Below, one piece after another: positions 34,182 to 44,172 of a stretch of 64,000 nt of DNA. Each line of letters starts with the position of its first letter. Position 1 is the first letter of the stretch. Both the position numbers and the translations under genes were made by a program. Under the pieces are notes generated by a model. The model saw only the letters and a program-made list of their open reading frames with translations, had not been told where the DNA came from and did no database searches. Source of the stretch: Alentia gelatinosa (taxonomy: Eukaryota > Annelida > Polychaeta > Phyllodocida > Polynoidae). The stretch spans positions 136,595,118 through 136,659,117 of the forward strand of contig OX465579.1 of NCBI GenBank assembly GCA_950022655.1. The letters are read 5' to 3'.

Positions 34182-36392
34182 TCACACATCTAATACCTTC
34201 CGTTCCTTAACTGCTCGACCACTACTGGTCTGTCTAGGCATTACCACTGGCATAGGCGTGACAGTATCATATCGGTCAGATGGCCGCTGGCTGTCCTTAG
34301 GGCCACTGACAGGTTTTGATATCCTTCTAGGTGTAGATCCCGGTGTTGGCACACAGGTAGTAGTCACGCTTGGTACAGTATCAGTATGTGCAGGTGGTTG
34401 ATTGGTCACTGGAACAGGCAAGACCGGTGCAGGAGTCTCCGGTGTAGCAGTATCAGGAACATGAGGGTAGGGAGGCTGTGGTTGAACTGGCTTATCCTTT
34501 GTTACGTCTCTTGGGTGAGAATGAGGCCTTCTTCTGACTTGGTCACTTATCACTTGAGGCGAAGTGCCCTGAGTGACTGTTGGTCGGGTATTGTCTGGTA
34601 CTATGTGGTCAGCATGGACTCTTCTGCGGCTTTGGCCAAGCTTGGCCACTACACGAACCACATAGGTTAGCGGTCCCTCAATCTCTAAAATAACTCCATT
34701 GATCCACTTATCCCGTCCTCCCCTGAAATTCCTAACCCGAACTGGCTGGCCAACATCGAATTGCCTGTATGCTGATCTCGGTCCATCATGAAGCTCCTTG
34801 GATCGCAGTTGAGACTCTTTGGCATGTCGTTGTAAGCTAGGTTTCACCAGCGATAGAAGGGTTCGTGGTGCCTTGCGCAGCACCAGCTCAGCGGTAGTCC
34901 TGCCAGTTGTTGAGTGCGGCAGATTTCGATATTTACCTAGAACATCCGATATGCGGGAACCAACTGGTTTAGATCGAGAAGATTTCTTGAACATCCTCTT
35001 AAATGTCTGAACATGACGTTCAGCCAAACCATTGGTAGGAGGATGATATGGAGGACTCAGTATATGTTTGATCTTCTTCCCCTGAAGAAATGATCTAAAC
35101 TCTTCAGAAATGAACTGGGGACCATTGTCACTTACTAATATCCTGGGAAGTCCGAAGCGTGAGATGACCTCCTCCAATTTTTCAATCGTGGCTGAGGATG
35201 TAGTATGAGTCATGTGAAAAACCTCCAGCCACTTTGAGTAACTGTCCACTAGTAGAAAGTATTGTTTACTATCAATCTCTAAAAAATCTACATGAATGCT
35301 CTCCCATGGCTCTGTAGCCCAGGGCCAAAACACTAAAGGCGCTGCCACAGGCATCGGCTGAAATTCGGCACACGTGCCACAGGCACGAGACATGTCCTCA
35401 ATGTCTGCATCCATAGATGGCCACCATATGAATGAACGTGCCAAGGCCTTCATTTTCACCATGCCAGGGTGACATGAATGTAGTTCATCCAGAAGCTGAC
35501 CCTGCAACGGTGAAGGCACTACCACTCGTCTGCCCCACAAAAGGCATCCATCCTCAAGAGACAGGTCGAAACGATTTCTCCAGAATGCCTGTAATGCAAC
35601 ATCGTCACAATGTTTTGGCCATCCATGCAAAGTGAACTCATAGGCCCTGGACAACACTTTATCAGTTTTCGTACATTTGGCTATTTCAGCAGCCGTCACT
35701 GGTAAACTGTCAACTGTCGAATGAAACACATAAACTTCATCAACATCACGTTCCTTGCATGAGCCAACCGGTAGTCTACTCATTAAATCTGCTGGCGCAT
35801 TATCCTTAGATTTCCTGTAACGTATATCATAACTGTAACCTGCCAATAGAAGTGACCAACGCGTTAGCCGTGCCGCCGCCAGTGGTGGTATGCCATACTT
35901 GGGACCAAATATCCGGGTCAACGGCTCATGATCAGTAATCAGTACAAAAGGCCGGCCATACAAATACAGATGAAATCTCTTTAAACCAAACACAATGGCC
36001 AGACCTTCTTTTTCTATTTGGGCATAGTTCGCCTCGGCCTGGGACAGTGACCTAGATGCAAAAGCAATTGGTTTCTCTGAACCATCTTCCATTTTATGAC
36101 TAATGACGGCACCCAAACCATATGGACTTGCGTCAACTGACAACACAACTTCTTTTTTAGGATCATAATGCACCAAAATTTTGTCGCTTGACAACTCTCG
36201 TTTAGCAAACAAAAACGCTTCCTCACAATCTTTTGACCAGATAAAATCAACACCCTTACCCAGGAGGGAATACAGAGGATGCATGTGACTAGCTAAGTTT
36301 GGCACAAACTTACCATAATAATTTATCATGCCCAGGAATGACCTCAACTCCCCTACATCCTGAGGCCTGGGAGTATCCTGGATACATGTCAA
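34182..36392 (-). CDS. pol, downstream segment: RNase H and integrase of the Ty3/gypsy-type element
   Basis: The 736-codon open frame continues the reverse transcriptase frame after the TAA at 36,432. It starts in the RT thumb region (PQDVGELRSFLGMINYY). RNase H follows, with VDASPYGLGAV, an ANYAQIEKE segment and TDHEPL. Integrase has an HHCC-type zinc site (HSCHPG ... CGTCAEF) and a DDE core (HVDFLEID, VSDNGPQF, GLAERHVQTFKR). The C-terminal 200 residues are Pro/Thr-rich and basic with no chromodomain that I can recognise. The Met shown by a plain ORF call is not a biological start. Confidence 0.9.
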   Translation of the reverse strand: MTCIQDTPRPQDVGELRSFLGMINYYGKFVPNLASHMHPLYSLLGKGVDFIWSKDCEEAFLFAKRELSSDKILVHYDPKKEVVLSVDASPYGLGAVISHKMEDGSEKPIAFASRSLSQAEANYAQIEKEGLAIVFGLKRFHLYLYGRPFVLITDHEPLTRIFGPKYGIPPLAAARLTRWSLLLAGYSYDIRYRKSKDNAPADLMSRLPVGSCKERDVDEVYVFHSTVDSLPVTAAEIAKCTKTDKVLSRAYEFTLHGWPKHCDDVALQAFWRNRFDLSLEDGCLLWGRRVVVPSPLQGQLLDELHSCHPGMVKMKALARSFIWWPSMDADIEDMSRACGTCAEFQPMPVAAPLVFWPWATEPWESIHVDFLEIDSKQYFLLVDSYSKWLEVFHMTHTTSSATIEKLEEVISRFGLPRILVSDNGPQFISEEFRSFLQGKKIKHILSPPYHPPTNGLAERHVQTFKRMFKKSSRSKPVGSRISDVLGKYRNLPHSTTGRTTAELVLRKAPRTLLSLVKPSLQRHAKESQLRSKELHDGPRSAYRQFDVGQPVRVRNFRGGRDKWINGVILEIEGPLTYVVRVVAKLGQSRRRVHADHIVPDNTRPTVTQGTSPQVISDQVRRRPHSHPRDVTKDKPVQPQPPYPHVPDTATPETPAPVLPVPVTNQPPAHTDTVPSVTTTCVPTPGSTPRRISKPVSGPKDSQRPSDRYDTVTPMPVVMPRQTSSGRAVKERKVLDV

Positions 36393-36431
36393 CTTATCTC
36401 TAACAGGCTTTATGCCATCTGCACTGAGAAT

Positions 36432-37049
36432 TTAACCCAAATACTGGATTTCCGAGAGGAAATATGAACATTTTCCCTCATTTAGTTTGACATTAAACCC
36501 TCTGAAACGTGTAAATATCTCTGCTAATACTTGTAGGTGTTCCTCCTCAGTCTCAGTAGCAATAAGCACATCATCCACATAACAAAACACATTATCGATA
36601 CCAACTAATATCTGGTCCATTGATGACTGAAAAATGGCTGGCGCAGGTTTAATACCAAAAGTGAGTCTGGTTGGCCTTATCAAACCTTTGTGAGTGTTTT
36701 TAGTCAGTACTTCTGATGACTTTTCATCCAGGTAGAGCTGATTAAAAGCGCTAGCTAAATCTAGCTTACTGAACACCTTGGGCTTTTTACCACCATCACA
36801 AAGTTTGGCTAACATCTCTTCTACATTCGGTAGTTTGTATTCATTATCCTCAATCAACTCATTGACCTTCTTATAATCACCACAAACCCGTATATTACCC
36901 TTTTTATCCTTTGGAACTAAAACTGCTGGCGAAGCCCACTTGGAAAAAGTCACAGGCTCAAATACCTTCGCCTTTACCAATTTGTCATACGCCTTCTCCG
37001 CGTACTGCGTAGGGAACTGGCCTCGATTTCTGAAACAAAGGTTCGGCAT
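36432..37049 (-). pseudogene. pol, upstream segment: reverse transcriptase ending at a premature TAA
   Basis: Contains RT blocks RVCGDYKKVN, FSKLDLASAFNQL and the catalytic YVDDVLIA near 36,570-36,582. It ends FLSEIQYLG at TAA (36,432-36,434), in the middle of a conserved RT stretch. The following 736-codon frame is in the same phase, so one nonsense change breaks pol. Its 5' end overlaps the gag-protease frame, and the shift between them near 37,010 falls inside the start of RT. It therefore looks like a disabling one-base change rather than programmed frameshifting. Confidence 0.85.
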
Positions 37050-38424
37050 TAGCTTTCAGGTTGACATTAGCAGTGAAACCCTTAATACCAGAATTGTCTG
37101 TATCAAATAACTCTTTGTTTTCATGCAACAACTTTCTCCAACGTTCCTTGAGTTTACGTTTTTCAATAACCTGGGGCTGTGGTTTGTTTTGGTGTACATA
37201 GAATATTTCAGCCCAATTAAGTTTAACCTTGGCCAGCAAGTCCCTGCCTAAAAGACAAGGTTTATTACCTCTTACCACCAGAAGGTTAATTTCTACAACC
37301 TTGGATCCCTGAACACTGATGGGCACACGTACAACCCCTACCACGGGCACTTTATCACCACTATAGCTACGAAGGTGAACCTCTGAAGGCTTGATAGGAT
37401 ATTTTGTCAGTTTACGATAATAGACAATATCACTGATAGTTGAGAGAGATGCCCCTGAATCAATCTCCATCTTTATGGTTGAAGTGTCAATTTTAGCATT
37501 AACCACATAGGGGTCAACCCTAACAGCATGATTTATGTCAACAGGATCCTTACATTCATACTCTGGTTTTAGGTTATGCATCCCAAATGTGGCAGATGAG
37601 TCAGAGGTAGCATCATCCACCTCCTCTATGTGCTGCGTCGGGTGCTCACGATGTCCTCGCTTCTTCCACTGTTGTGGGCCCCACGACTGACCCGAATGCC
37701 CTGATGTGCACACCCGGGCAATGTGACCACGACGATGGCATCGGTGGCACTCCGCGTCCTTGAAGTAACAGTCACTGGGTGTATGATTAGTGTTGCCACA
37801 GATGTGGCACAGGTCTCTCCTCTGAGATCCTACTTTACGTCGGCCCTGTTGCTGCTGACGACCCTGACTGCTGTTGCCCACTCGATGAGCCTCAGCTGAG
37901 GCCACTGACATCTTACTACTCCCTGCCATGGCATCTTCATCGGCCTGACACTTGGCTTGAGCAGTCTTTTTGTCAAGGTTGGCCGTAGCAAGTAAATCTG
38001 TTTGTGTCTTTTTCATCTTAGAATTTAGACCGATTACCAACATGTCCCTGAGGCCCTCGTCCAAGTACGTCCCAAAAGTACACGTTGATGCAAGGGACCT
38101 CAAGCGACTAGTGTATTGTGTAATGGTTTCGTTTTCCCCTTGACGTGCAGTAAAAAATTTGTATCGCTCAGCAATAATGACAGGATCTGGTTTGTAGTGG
38201 CCCTTGAGCAGTGCACATAAATCATCAAAACTTTTGGTTGTTGGGGCCACACCGGAACATAAGTCTTTAAGCACTGCATAGGGACCGGTCCCAATTTTGG
38301 CACACAAAAGATGTACCTTTTTATCATTGGGAATATCTTCTAGAATTATATGAGACTCCAGTCTCTCCTGGTAATTGCACCAGTCCTCATTTTCCTCATT
38401 AAATGGGGGGAAATCCTTACCCAT
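36985..38424 (-). CDS. gag and protease of the Ty3/gypsy-type element
   Basis: A 479-codon frame. Residues 1-170 are a retrotransposon-gag type domain. Two CCHC zinc knuckles (Cys-X2-Cys-X4-His-X4-Cys) lie at about 206-219 and 226-239 after a basic Gln-rich linker. The aspartic protease active site is DSG at 322-324 (MEIDSGASLSTI), followed by LLGRDLL. The frame then enters the start of RT and terminates out of frame with the rest of pol. Gag, protease and RT appear designed as one frame, as in several Ty3/gypsy lineages. Confidence 0.9.
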   Translation of the reverse strand: MGKDFPPFNEENEDWCNYQERLESHIILEDIPNDKKVHLLCAKIGTGPYAVLKDLCSGVAPTTKSFDDLCALLKGHYKPDPVIIAERYKFFTARQGENETITQYTSRLRSLASTCTFGTYLDEGLRDMLVIGLNSKMKKTQTDLLATANLDKKTAQAKCQADEDAMAGSSKMSVASAEAHRVGNSSQGRQQQQGRRKVGSQRRDLCHICGNTNHTPSDCYFKDAECHRCHRRGHIARVCTSGHSGQSWGPQQWKKRGHREHPTQHIEEVDDATSDSSATFGMHNLKPEYECKDPVDINHAVRVDPYVVNAKIDTSTIKMEIDSGASLSTISDIVYYRKLTKYPIKPSEVHLRSYSGDKVPVVGVVRVPISVQGSKVVEINLLVVRGNKPCLLGRDLLAKVKLNWAEIFYVHQNKPQPQVIEKRKLKERWRKLLHENKELFDTDNSGIKGFTANVNLKANAEPLFQKSRPVPYAVRGEGV

Positions 38425-38634
38425 CCTTACTTTGACAATGGTTGAATGTAGTACTGCAATTCTACAATCACTGCAAATGCACAGTATTCAACAGAGATTT
38501 ACAGTCACTTGGATTTACTAGTGATGCCCACTGTGATTGCACAGCATTTTACTGGAAATTTACTTCTTGTTTTTAACTTGACTCATACCTGACATCCTTG
38601 ACTTCTCCTTCACACAAAATCTGGATCCTGTCAT

Positions 38635-38652
38635 CCCATCTCTCGTCGCCAA
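38635..38652 (-). promoter_or_regulatory. putative primer-binding site
   Basis: Directly inside the 5' LTR the minus strand reads TTGGCGACGAGAGATGGG. TGG at the LTR junction is standard for a tRNA 3' end. I cannot assign the tRNA without a tRNA set. Confidence 0.6.
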
Positions 38653-38774
38653 TATTGTGTTTATGGAGAAGAATCACAAGTCACAACAGCCATGTGGTTA
38701 ATCCCGAACGGAAGTGGTTTATTGCCATTGCGCAACGGCCACGTTCATAATGTGCGATTCCGAAATACACGACA
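38653..38774 (-). repeat. 5' LTR of the Ty3/gypsy-type element
   Basis: 122 bp, nearly identical to 33,960-34,081. The outer edge is followed by GTAAA (38,775-38,779), the target duplication. Confidence 0.93.
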
Positions 38775-38879
38775 GTAAACAAGGCACAACCAGAATGTAA
38801 TAAATAATAAATAGAAAGAGGCAAATTCACAGTTAATTATGTACAGTCCAGTTCATTTCTCCACCTGGTCGGCCTCCCT

Positions 38880-39232
38880 TCTCACTGGGGGTGTTGTAAG
38901 CGCAGCCATGAGTGATGTGGGTCTGGTATGTTGGCTTTGCACACCGCTGGATCTGAAGATAGATGAGAATGATGGTGATGATCGTACATGCTGGGTGAAG
39001 GAGAGATCGTCTGTTGATGATCACTGCTGGGTGGATGTGGACAGCTGTGGATCTGTGGAGGCAGACTGCTGTTGTGTGGATGTGGAGGTGGACAGGAGGC
39101 AGGATGTGGGAGCTGGTGTTGTTGTTGGTGGTGGACAAGCAATGTCCATGGATGGGAACTGCTGCTGGATCCAACGCCTGTCCTGGGACTACCACACGCC
39201 TGGCTTGGATGTGACCCGTCAATGCCCCAACA
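38880..39232 (-). other. His/Pro/Gln/Ser-rich open frame, possible exon
   Basis: About 117 codons are open on the minus strand, with runs such as HHQQQHQL and SMYDHHHHSH, ending in a stop at 38,882. The composition resembles disordered tails of transcription factors, but both other minus-strand frames are also largely open because the DNA is a CCA/CAG-rich low-complexity repeat. There is no start codon with context, no clear acceptor and no known domain. Confidence 0.2.
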
Positions 39233-39249
39233 GTCAAGTCAACCTATGA

Positions 39250-41249
39250 TTCACAATGTCAATGACATAAGGTGAACTCCGAAGTACCCGTCGAGATATG
39301 GTGACAGCATGTTGGGGGTGTTGGGACTGTCGGGGTGATGGTGTACACCTAGCATAATAAAAGTCATGATCAGGAGTAAGATCATTTACGTATCTCATGG
39401 ATGGTGAGTTACGCTCTCCTCTGTTAGCCTTGGGAACACCCGAGTTAACAGAGCATAAGTTTATTTGCTAAGGAAGCTTTAGCCGTTCATAAGGTCCTTC
39501 AAAAGTGTTAAATAAAGTTGGCCCCCATAGTCCCTTGGTCTCCTTGGCATAGGGAAAGGGGGCCTTTATGTACGATCTTAGATTGCTCAACGGGCCCCTG
39601 ACCCATCCTTCACAACACAACTCCCTGCCTATATTTTACCCATGCCAGTCTCCTGCTCTTAGTGTAGAAAAATGGGTGTCCGAGATAGCAGACATCATTG
39701 GGTCTGAGACCAGCTGTCAACTTAAGTGAATCATTCCAGGCGTCCACTACACCAGGTTTCATCACATTTCCATTATGTATTTTATCCAAAAGCGATAGAA
39801 AGCGTAAATGCAACAGGATAGAAAGACTATTCTCTGGTAAAAGCTTCTACCCCACATCACTGCCTTACTCGTGAAACAATGACACTTAAAGTGAACAAAT
39901 GCTAATGATAATGAATAGACAATGACAACAATACGAAATCTTACCTAAACAAAGGCAAAGGGTAAGACTATAACTATAAATGTTGTCTCAGTTAATGAAT
40001 AGCCAAACATGTAAAGCATACGGAAGCACATTGCAGCACTGCCATCACAATAACCCTATATACGTGTCTGCCATATTGTGTTGCATGGTTTTGTTTCACG
40101 ATGTTCACAATATACATAGCTGAGGTGTTCTTAGAACATATCTGATCCATTGACCACCTCAGATACAATGGTCTTCCGATGAGTATTTAAAGATCGTTAA
40201 TTTGTAATTAATCAATAGTGTTGGCATTTCCTCGGGCGTTTCTATTGAATATAAGTCATCACTGACGAGCCCAGCATATCATCACGTTGAAGTCCTCAAA
40301 CACATTGCATTCATTATTTACATGTACCTATTTAGGGTTTTCGTGTTTCTGTTTTTCTGATTCAGGCATAAATGTTTCAAAGAATACATGCAGCACATTC
40401 TAGTTGTAATATATTGGCTTAACACCCCGAAAAAGCAGTCTAATATGGGCCTATCTGCAGCTCTACGACAAGATCGTCGATGTAATGTCCCTAGAAATGT
40501 GCCATGTATAAATTTGGATATACTAATTGCCAATAAACAGATTAAACTGCATCAAAGAAAAAATTTAGAAAATTATATGCAGCACTAAGATATTCACACA
40601 CAGATCTTTTTTTTTCAAAAAGTTCTTATTGATTCTCATTTGTTAACATTTATGTGTGGTACAATCACATTTCCTTGGCTTTAACAAGTAAGTTTACAAG
40701 GTCCGGTTAGTTTGAGGAGGAAACAGTAGTTACACGGGAATGGGAATGATTAAGTTCATATAAACATTATAATCATCTTATAAGGATGAATATTAAGATA
40801 TGTATCTGATAAAACTTTAACATATAAAACTCACCCGTAGAGTATTATTTTCGAAAACGAATTTAAATCCACTGAGATATATTGTAAAAGGCTGACATTA
40901 AGATATGGTAGGGGCATAGTATTTCTTTCTTTTTGTGTACGTTTCTTTATTAAGTCTCATCCAAAATCATGATGCATCTTCATTTTGGTACATGCATGTG
41001 TTTGCTGAATAAAGCGGCATGGACCTCAGTCCATAAAGAGGCTGGTTTACTTGGTCCTGACTACCCAGCTAGGATAATCTGATACATTTATTTATCATAT
41101 CTGTTCATCAAATTTACAGGTATTGTGTCTTCTTCATTGATGATCATGACAATTTCCCTTACAGATTGTCAATTTCTTCGCACACAATCGCTTTTGTAAG
41201 TGCTTTAAATGTTTTTAAGCCTTTGGTATTTCTGACTAGAGGCATTTGG
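39250..41249. other. intergenic; dispersed repeat at 39,558-39,600
   Basis: No gene is recognised. Bases 39,558-39,600, read in reverse, repeat the GGGGCCCGTT...AATCTAAGATCGTACATAAAG motif of 25,915 and 32,362. Confidence 0.4.
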
Positions 41250-42560
41250 TGCATCCAACAAGAACCTCCACAGAGTGTACATACGCATGACCGTTTGGTT
41301 ATACACTTGTAAATAGTCCAGGACCATCATATAGGCGAGTTCCCAATAGTGGTTTGACCAGATTTATTTTCTTTTGAGTTCTCTTGAAGATGAAGCCCAG
41401 TGAGTCGTGCTAACTGATGTATAGTCGATACGGATGTTCTTAAAGGCACTTTGAGACAGATGCGTTTACATAGGCCTATATTCTGTAAAATTTGAGTTTC
41501 ATCTATAAGATGTTTTGCGCAATTGTCGAATAAAACGTCACCGTAGTCAAAATTTAAAAAGAATTGTTAGTGGTGCTCTGGTTCTAAGGTGACCTGACAT
41601 CTTTGTTATGTGGTATGATCTATATGATATATTCTTTTTGATCGTTTGAAAAGGAAGTTTATGCACAAGAAGCTTGTTAAGGGCAATGCCTAGATTCTTG
41701 TATTATGTCATTTTTATTATTCAATTATAAAGATCATTACCCTGGAAATAGTTGGAAATATGATAACTTTCGTTTTCTTGGTGTTTTACTCCATTTGTTT
41801 TGCATGCACCACAATTCCAATACATCAAGATCTTTTTGGATTTGTGAGTACAGTAATTTTCTATCATTTCCATGGTGATGCAGAACCATATCATCTGTGA
41901 ATAAAATCAGGTCACAGTCTTTCGAAACAGAAATTAAGTCATTTATGCATAGTATAAATTAATATGGAGCTTTGCGGTACGCTACTTAGAAAAAAATACG
42001 AGTAAACAAAGGTTATGGTTTGCTTTAACTTGTTGGACACGGTGATGCAAGTAATTTCTGAACCGATTTAAGTGATTAAGTTTGGTTGATAGGATATTAT
42101 GGTTTACCATGTCAAAGGCCTTCCTGATGTCAATGTATATTGCCAGGGTGTCATTAACAATATTCATTAAAATGTTATCAATTAATTTTGATATAGCGTA
42201 TTAGAATGTCCCCTTTTCATATATCCGAATTGTTTTTTGTTAACAATTGATTGGCGTTCATAAAATCAAATAGTTGGTTTTGTACAATTTTTTCTATGAT
42301 TATTACTCATTATAGGAAGAAGAGAAATCGGTCTTTGGTACTTGACTTTGGGATCGGGATAATTATGTATGTTTTTCCATTCTTGAGGAATAAGAGTCGT
42401 GGAGAGAATTTTATTAGATAGATCTGCATAAACTTCTGGGATATTATCTAATGAGTCTATAAATACCTTAGATGATATTCCATTTAAGAGTGATTGTTTA
42501 TTGGATTTAAGTATAGCTAGAATTGTTTCAAATAAGATATTGCTTCTAAGGAAGAATCGA
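41250..42560 (-). pseudogene. decayed LINE reverse-transcriptase relic
   Basis: The minus strand carries recognisable scraps of a non-LTR RT, notably IYIDIRKAFDMVNHNIL (41,982-42,167), and upstream of it pieces such as NKKQFGYMKRG. Stops and shifts occur throughout. It is not related closely enough to LINE-1 or LINE-2 to align by eye. Confidence 0.55.
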
Positions 42561-42702
42561 TTTTAGAATGCATATATGTAAGTCTTATGGATATCTAATG
42601 AGCAATATAAAAGATGGATGATTCTCTGTCTTCTAGGGAATTTATTGGGAAATATCAAATTAATAGTAGCTTGATAGTATTGCGTGAACACTAGCAATCA
42701 AT

Positions 42703-42850
42703 TAGACTGGCTCCAGTCCTTGCATCCTATGGCTAGCCTCCTCGCTGGGATACAGGGCCAGTCAAAGAAGGATAATACTATAATGAACTTTATTCTGATT
42801 GTGTTTAATCGTTTAATGAATGTTCATAATCATAGACTTGAGCAAGTCTA
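42703..42850 (+). repeat. dispersed SINE-like repeat, copy C
   Basis: Third copy of the family at 13,345 and 17,584, same ends (AGACTGGCTCCAGTCC ... GACTTGAGCAAGTCT). It lies just beyond the LINE relic. Confidence 0.7.
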
Positions 42851-43325
42851 GCAATCAATGGCAACAAGTCCATCGATAACTATCATTTTAACGTACAGAA
42901 CAAATGCCCATAGGTAAGATCTTCGTTCATGCAAGACCAATTAGGCAGACAGGGAGAGACTTGACACAATTTAATTATCAATGAAAGGATGTTTAAAGTG
43001 AAAAGATTTTCCCTCATTTTATTTGCCTGATGGCAATTTTTATAGTTACAATTGGCTCTGAGATACATGATAATAAAAATCACAGATGTAATAGGTGAAT
43101 GAAAGATGTGTCCATGAATTATTTTACGGCCCTAGTCCTGATAACAGTGTGAATTATTGCTGTCTATGAAAATATATTGATTGATTAAAAGGAAAAAAAC
43201 ACAACTGCACTAGGGATTCTGTCAAGGACAACTTGACTTCGTTGGAAGAAGCAGTTATCATGTACAGAAACAAATACAATTATGAACAGAACCAACTAAG
43301 GCACTTGTTCAGTACCTCTTTCTCT
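42851..43325. other. intergenic, nothing recognised
   Basis: AT-rich, with no coding or repeat signal. Confidence 0.45.
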
Positions 43326-43329
43326 CATT

Positions 43330-44143
43330 TGAAGATTTTTTCCTAGAGAATGGGCCAAAGCTACAGTTATACCTATTCCATAAAATGGACAATCTGACCA
43401 ATGAAGTGACTGGCGCCCGGTCTCATTACTTCCGATACCAAGAAAAATCGTTGAAGAATAAGCTCACATTACCCTAACTAGGTTTTTAGAAGATAACGAT
43501 CTTTCCAATCACCAGCAAGTTCCTTCAATGATAAGAAAACAGACTGGTTAGATCCCAACTTGCTCCTCCTAATTCGAGAGAAGGACTTGCTTCTAAAAAA
43601 GGCAATGAGAACTAAGGATGAGGATGATTTAAATATATCTAAACGAATGCGCAACTATATCAAAGCAGAGGTAAAGAAAACTAAAAAAGAAATTACTACT
43701 TAAGGCAATTTGAGCAATCGGAAGGTAACTCAAAACTATTCTGGAGGGAGGTTAAGGAATTAACAAATACAGACACCCATAAAGCTACCACAATTGAATT
43801 AGTTGACACAATTGATAACTCAGAAATCCCTGAAGAAAGTACAGCGGATCATATAAACAAGTATTTACCAGCATCAGAAGCAAGCTTGCAGAGCAGCATA
43901 ATGAACCATGGAAAATTGATGAACCTATTCATTAAAATGAGTTCCTACAAAAAGAAGTTACTGAAGCGGATGTAATTAAATTTATAGAGAAAATAAACAC
44001 TGATTAACCATCTGAACTAACAAACGTAAATACAACAACACTAAAAGACGCTTTCTTATGCCTCCCTTTTCATTTAACATATATCATCAATCTTTCCCTT
44101 AAACACAAGATCTTTCCCAATTCATGGAAGAAGACCAAATGGG
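43330..44143 (+). pseudogene. rearranged LINE relic (endonuclease-RT connector and RT start)
   Basis: Two pieces of non-LTR ORF2 lie in scrambled order. The first (43,330-43,540) has REWAKATVIPIP, DWRPVSLLPIPRKI and FLEDNDLSNHQQ from the RT finger region. The second (43,545-44,143) has WLDPNLLLLIREKD, KKTKKEYYLRQF and NSKLFWREVKELT from the connector between endonuclease and RT, ending NLSLKHKIFPNSWKK. Several stops interrupt it. It ends abruptly where the LINE-1 reading frame begins, so it was probably the target of LINE-1. Confidence 0.65.
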
Positions 44144-44172
44144 GCAACCAAACTGATATCAATGGGGAAGTA

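Larger units (their letters stand above)
33960..38774 (-). mobile_element. Ty3/gypsy-type LTR retrotransposon, recent insertion
   Basis: The 4,815-bp element lies on the minus strand between 122-bp LTRs and GTAAA target duplications. The order is gag, protease, reverse transcriptase, RNase H, integrase, which defines Ty3/gypsy. The LTRs differ at 2 of 122 sites, so the insertion is young. Even so, pol has one frameshift near 37,010 and one TAA at 36,432-36,434, so this copy is probably not autonomous. No env-like ORF follows integrase. Confidence 0.93.

Noticed and set aside
36985..37049. Programmed frameshift between protease and RT in the Ty3-type element
   Set aside because: The shift lies inside the conserved start of RT rather than at a domain junction, and no slippery heptamer is obvious; a one-base indel is simpler.
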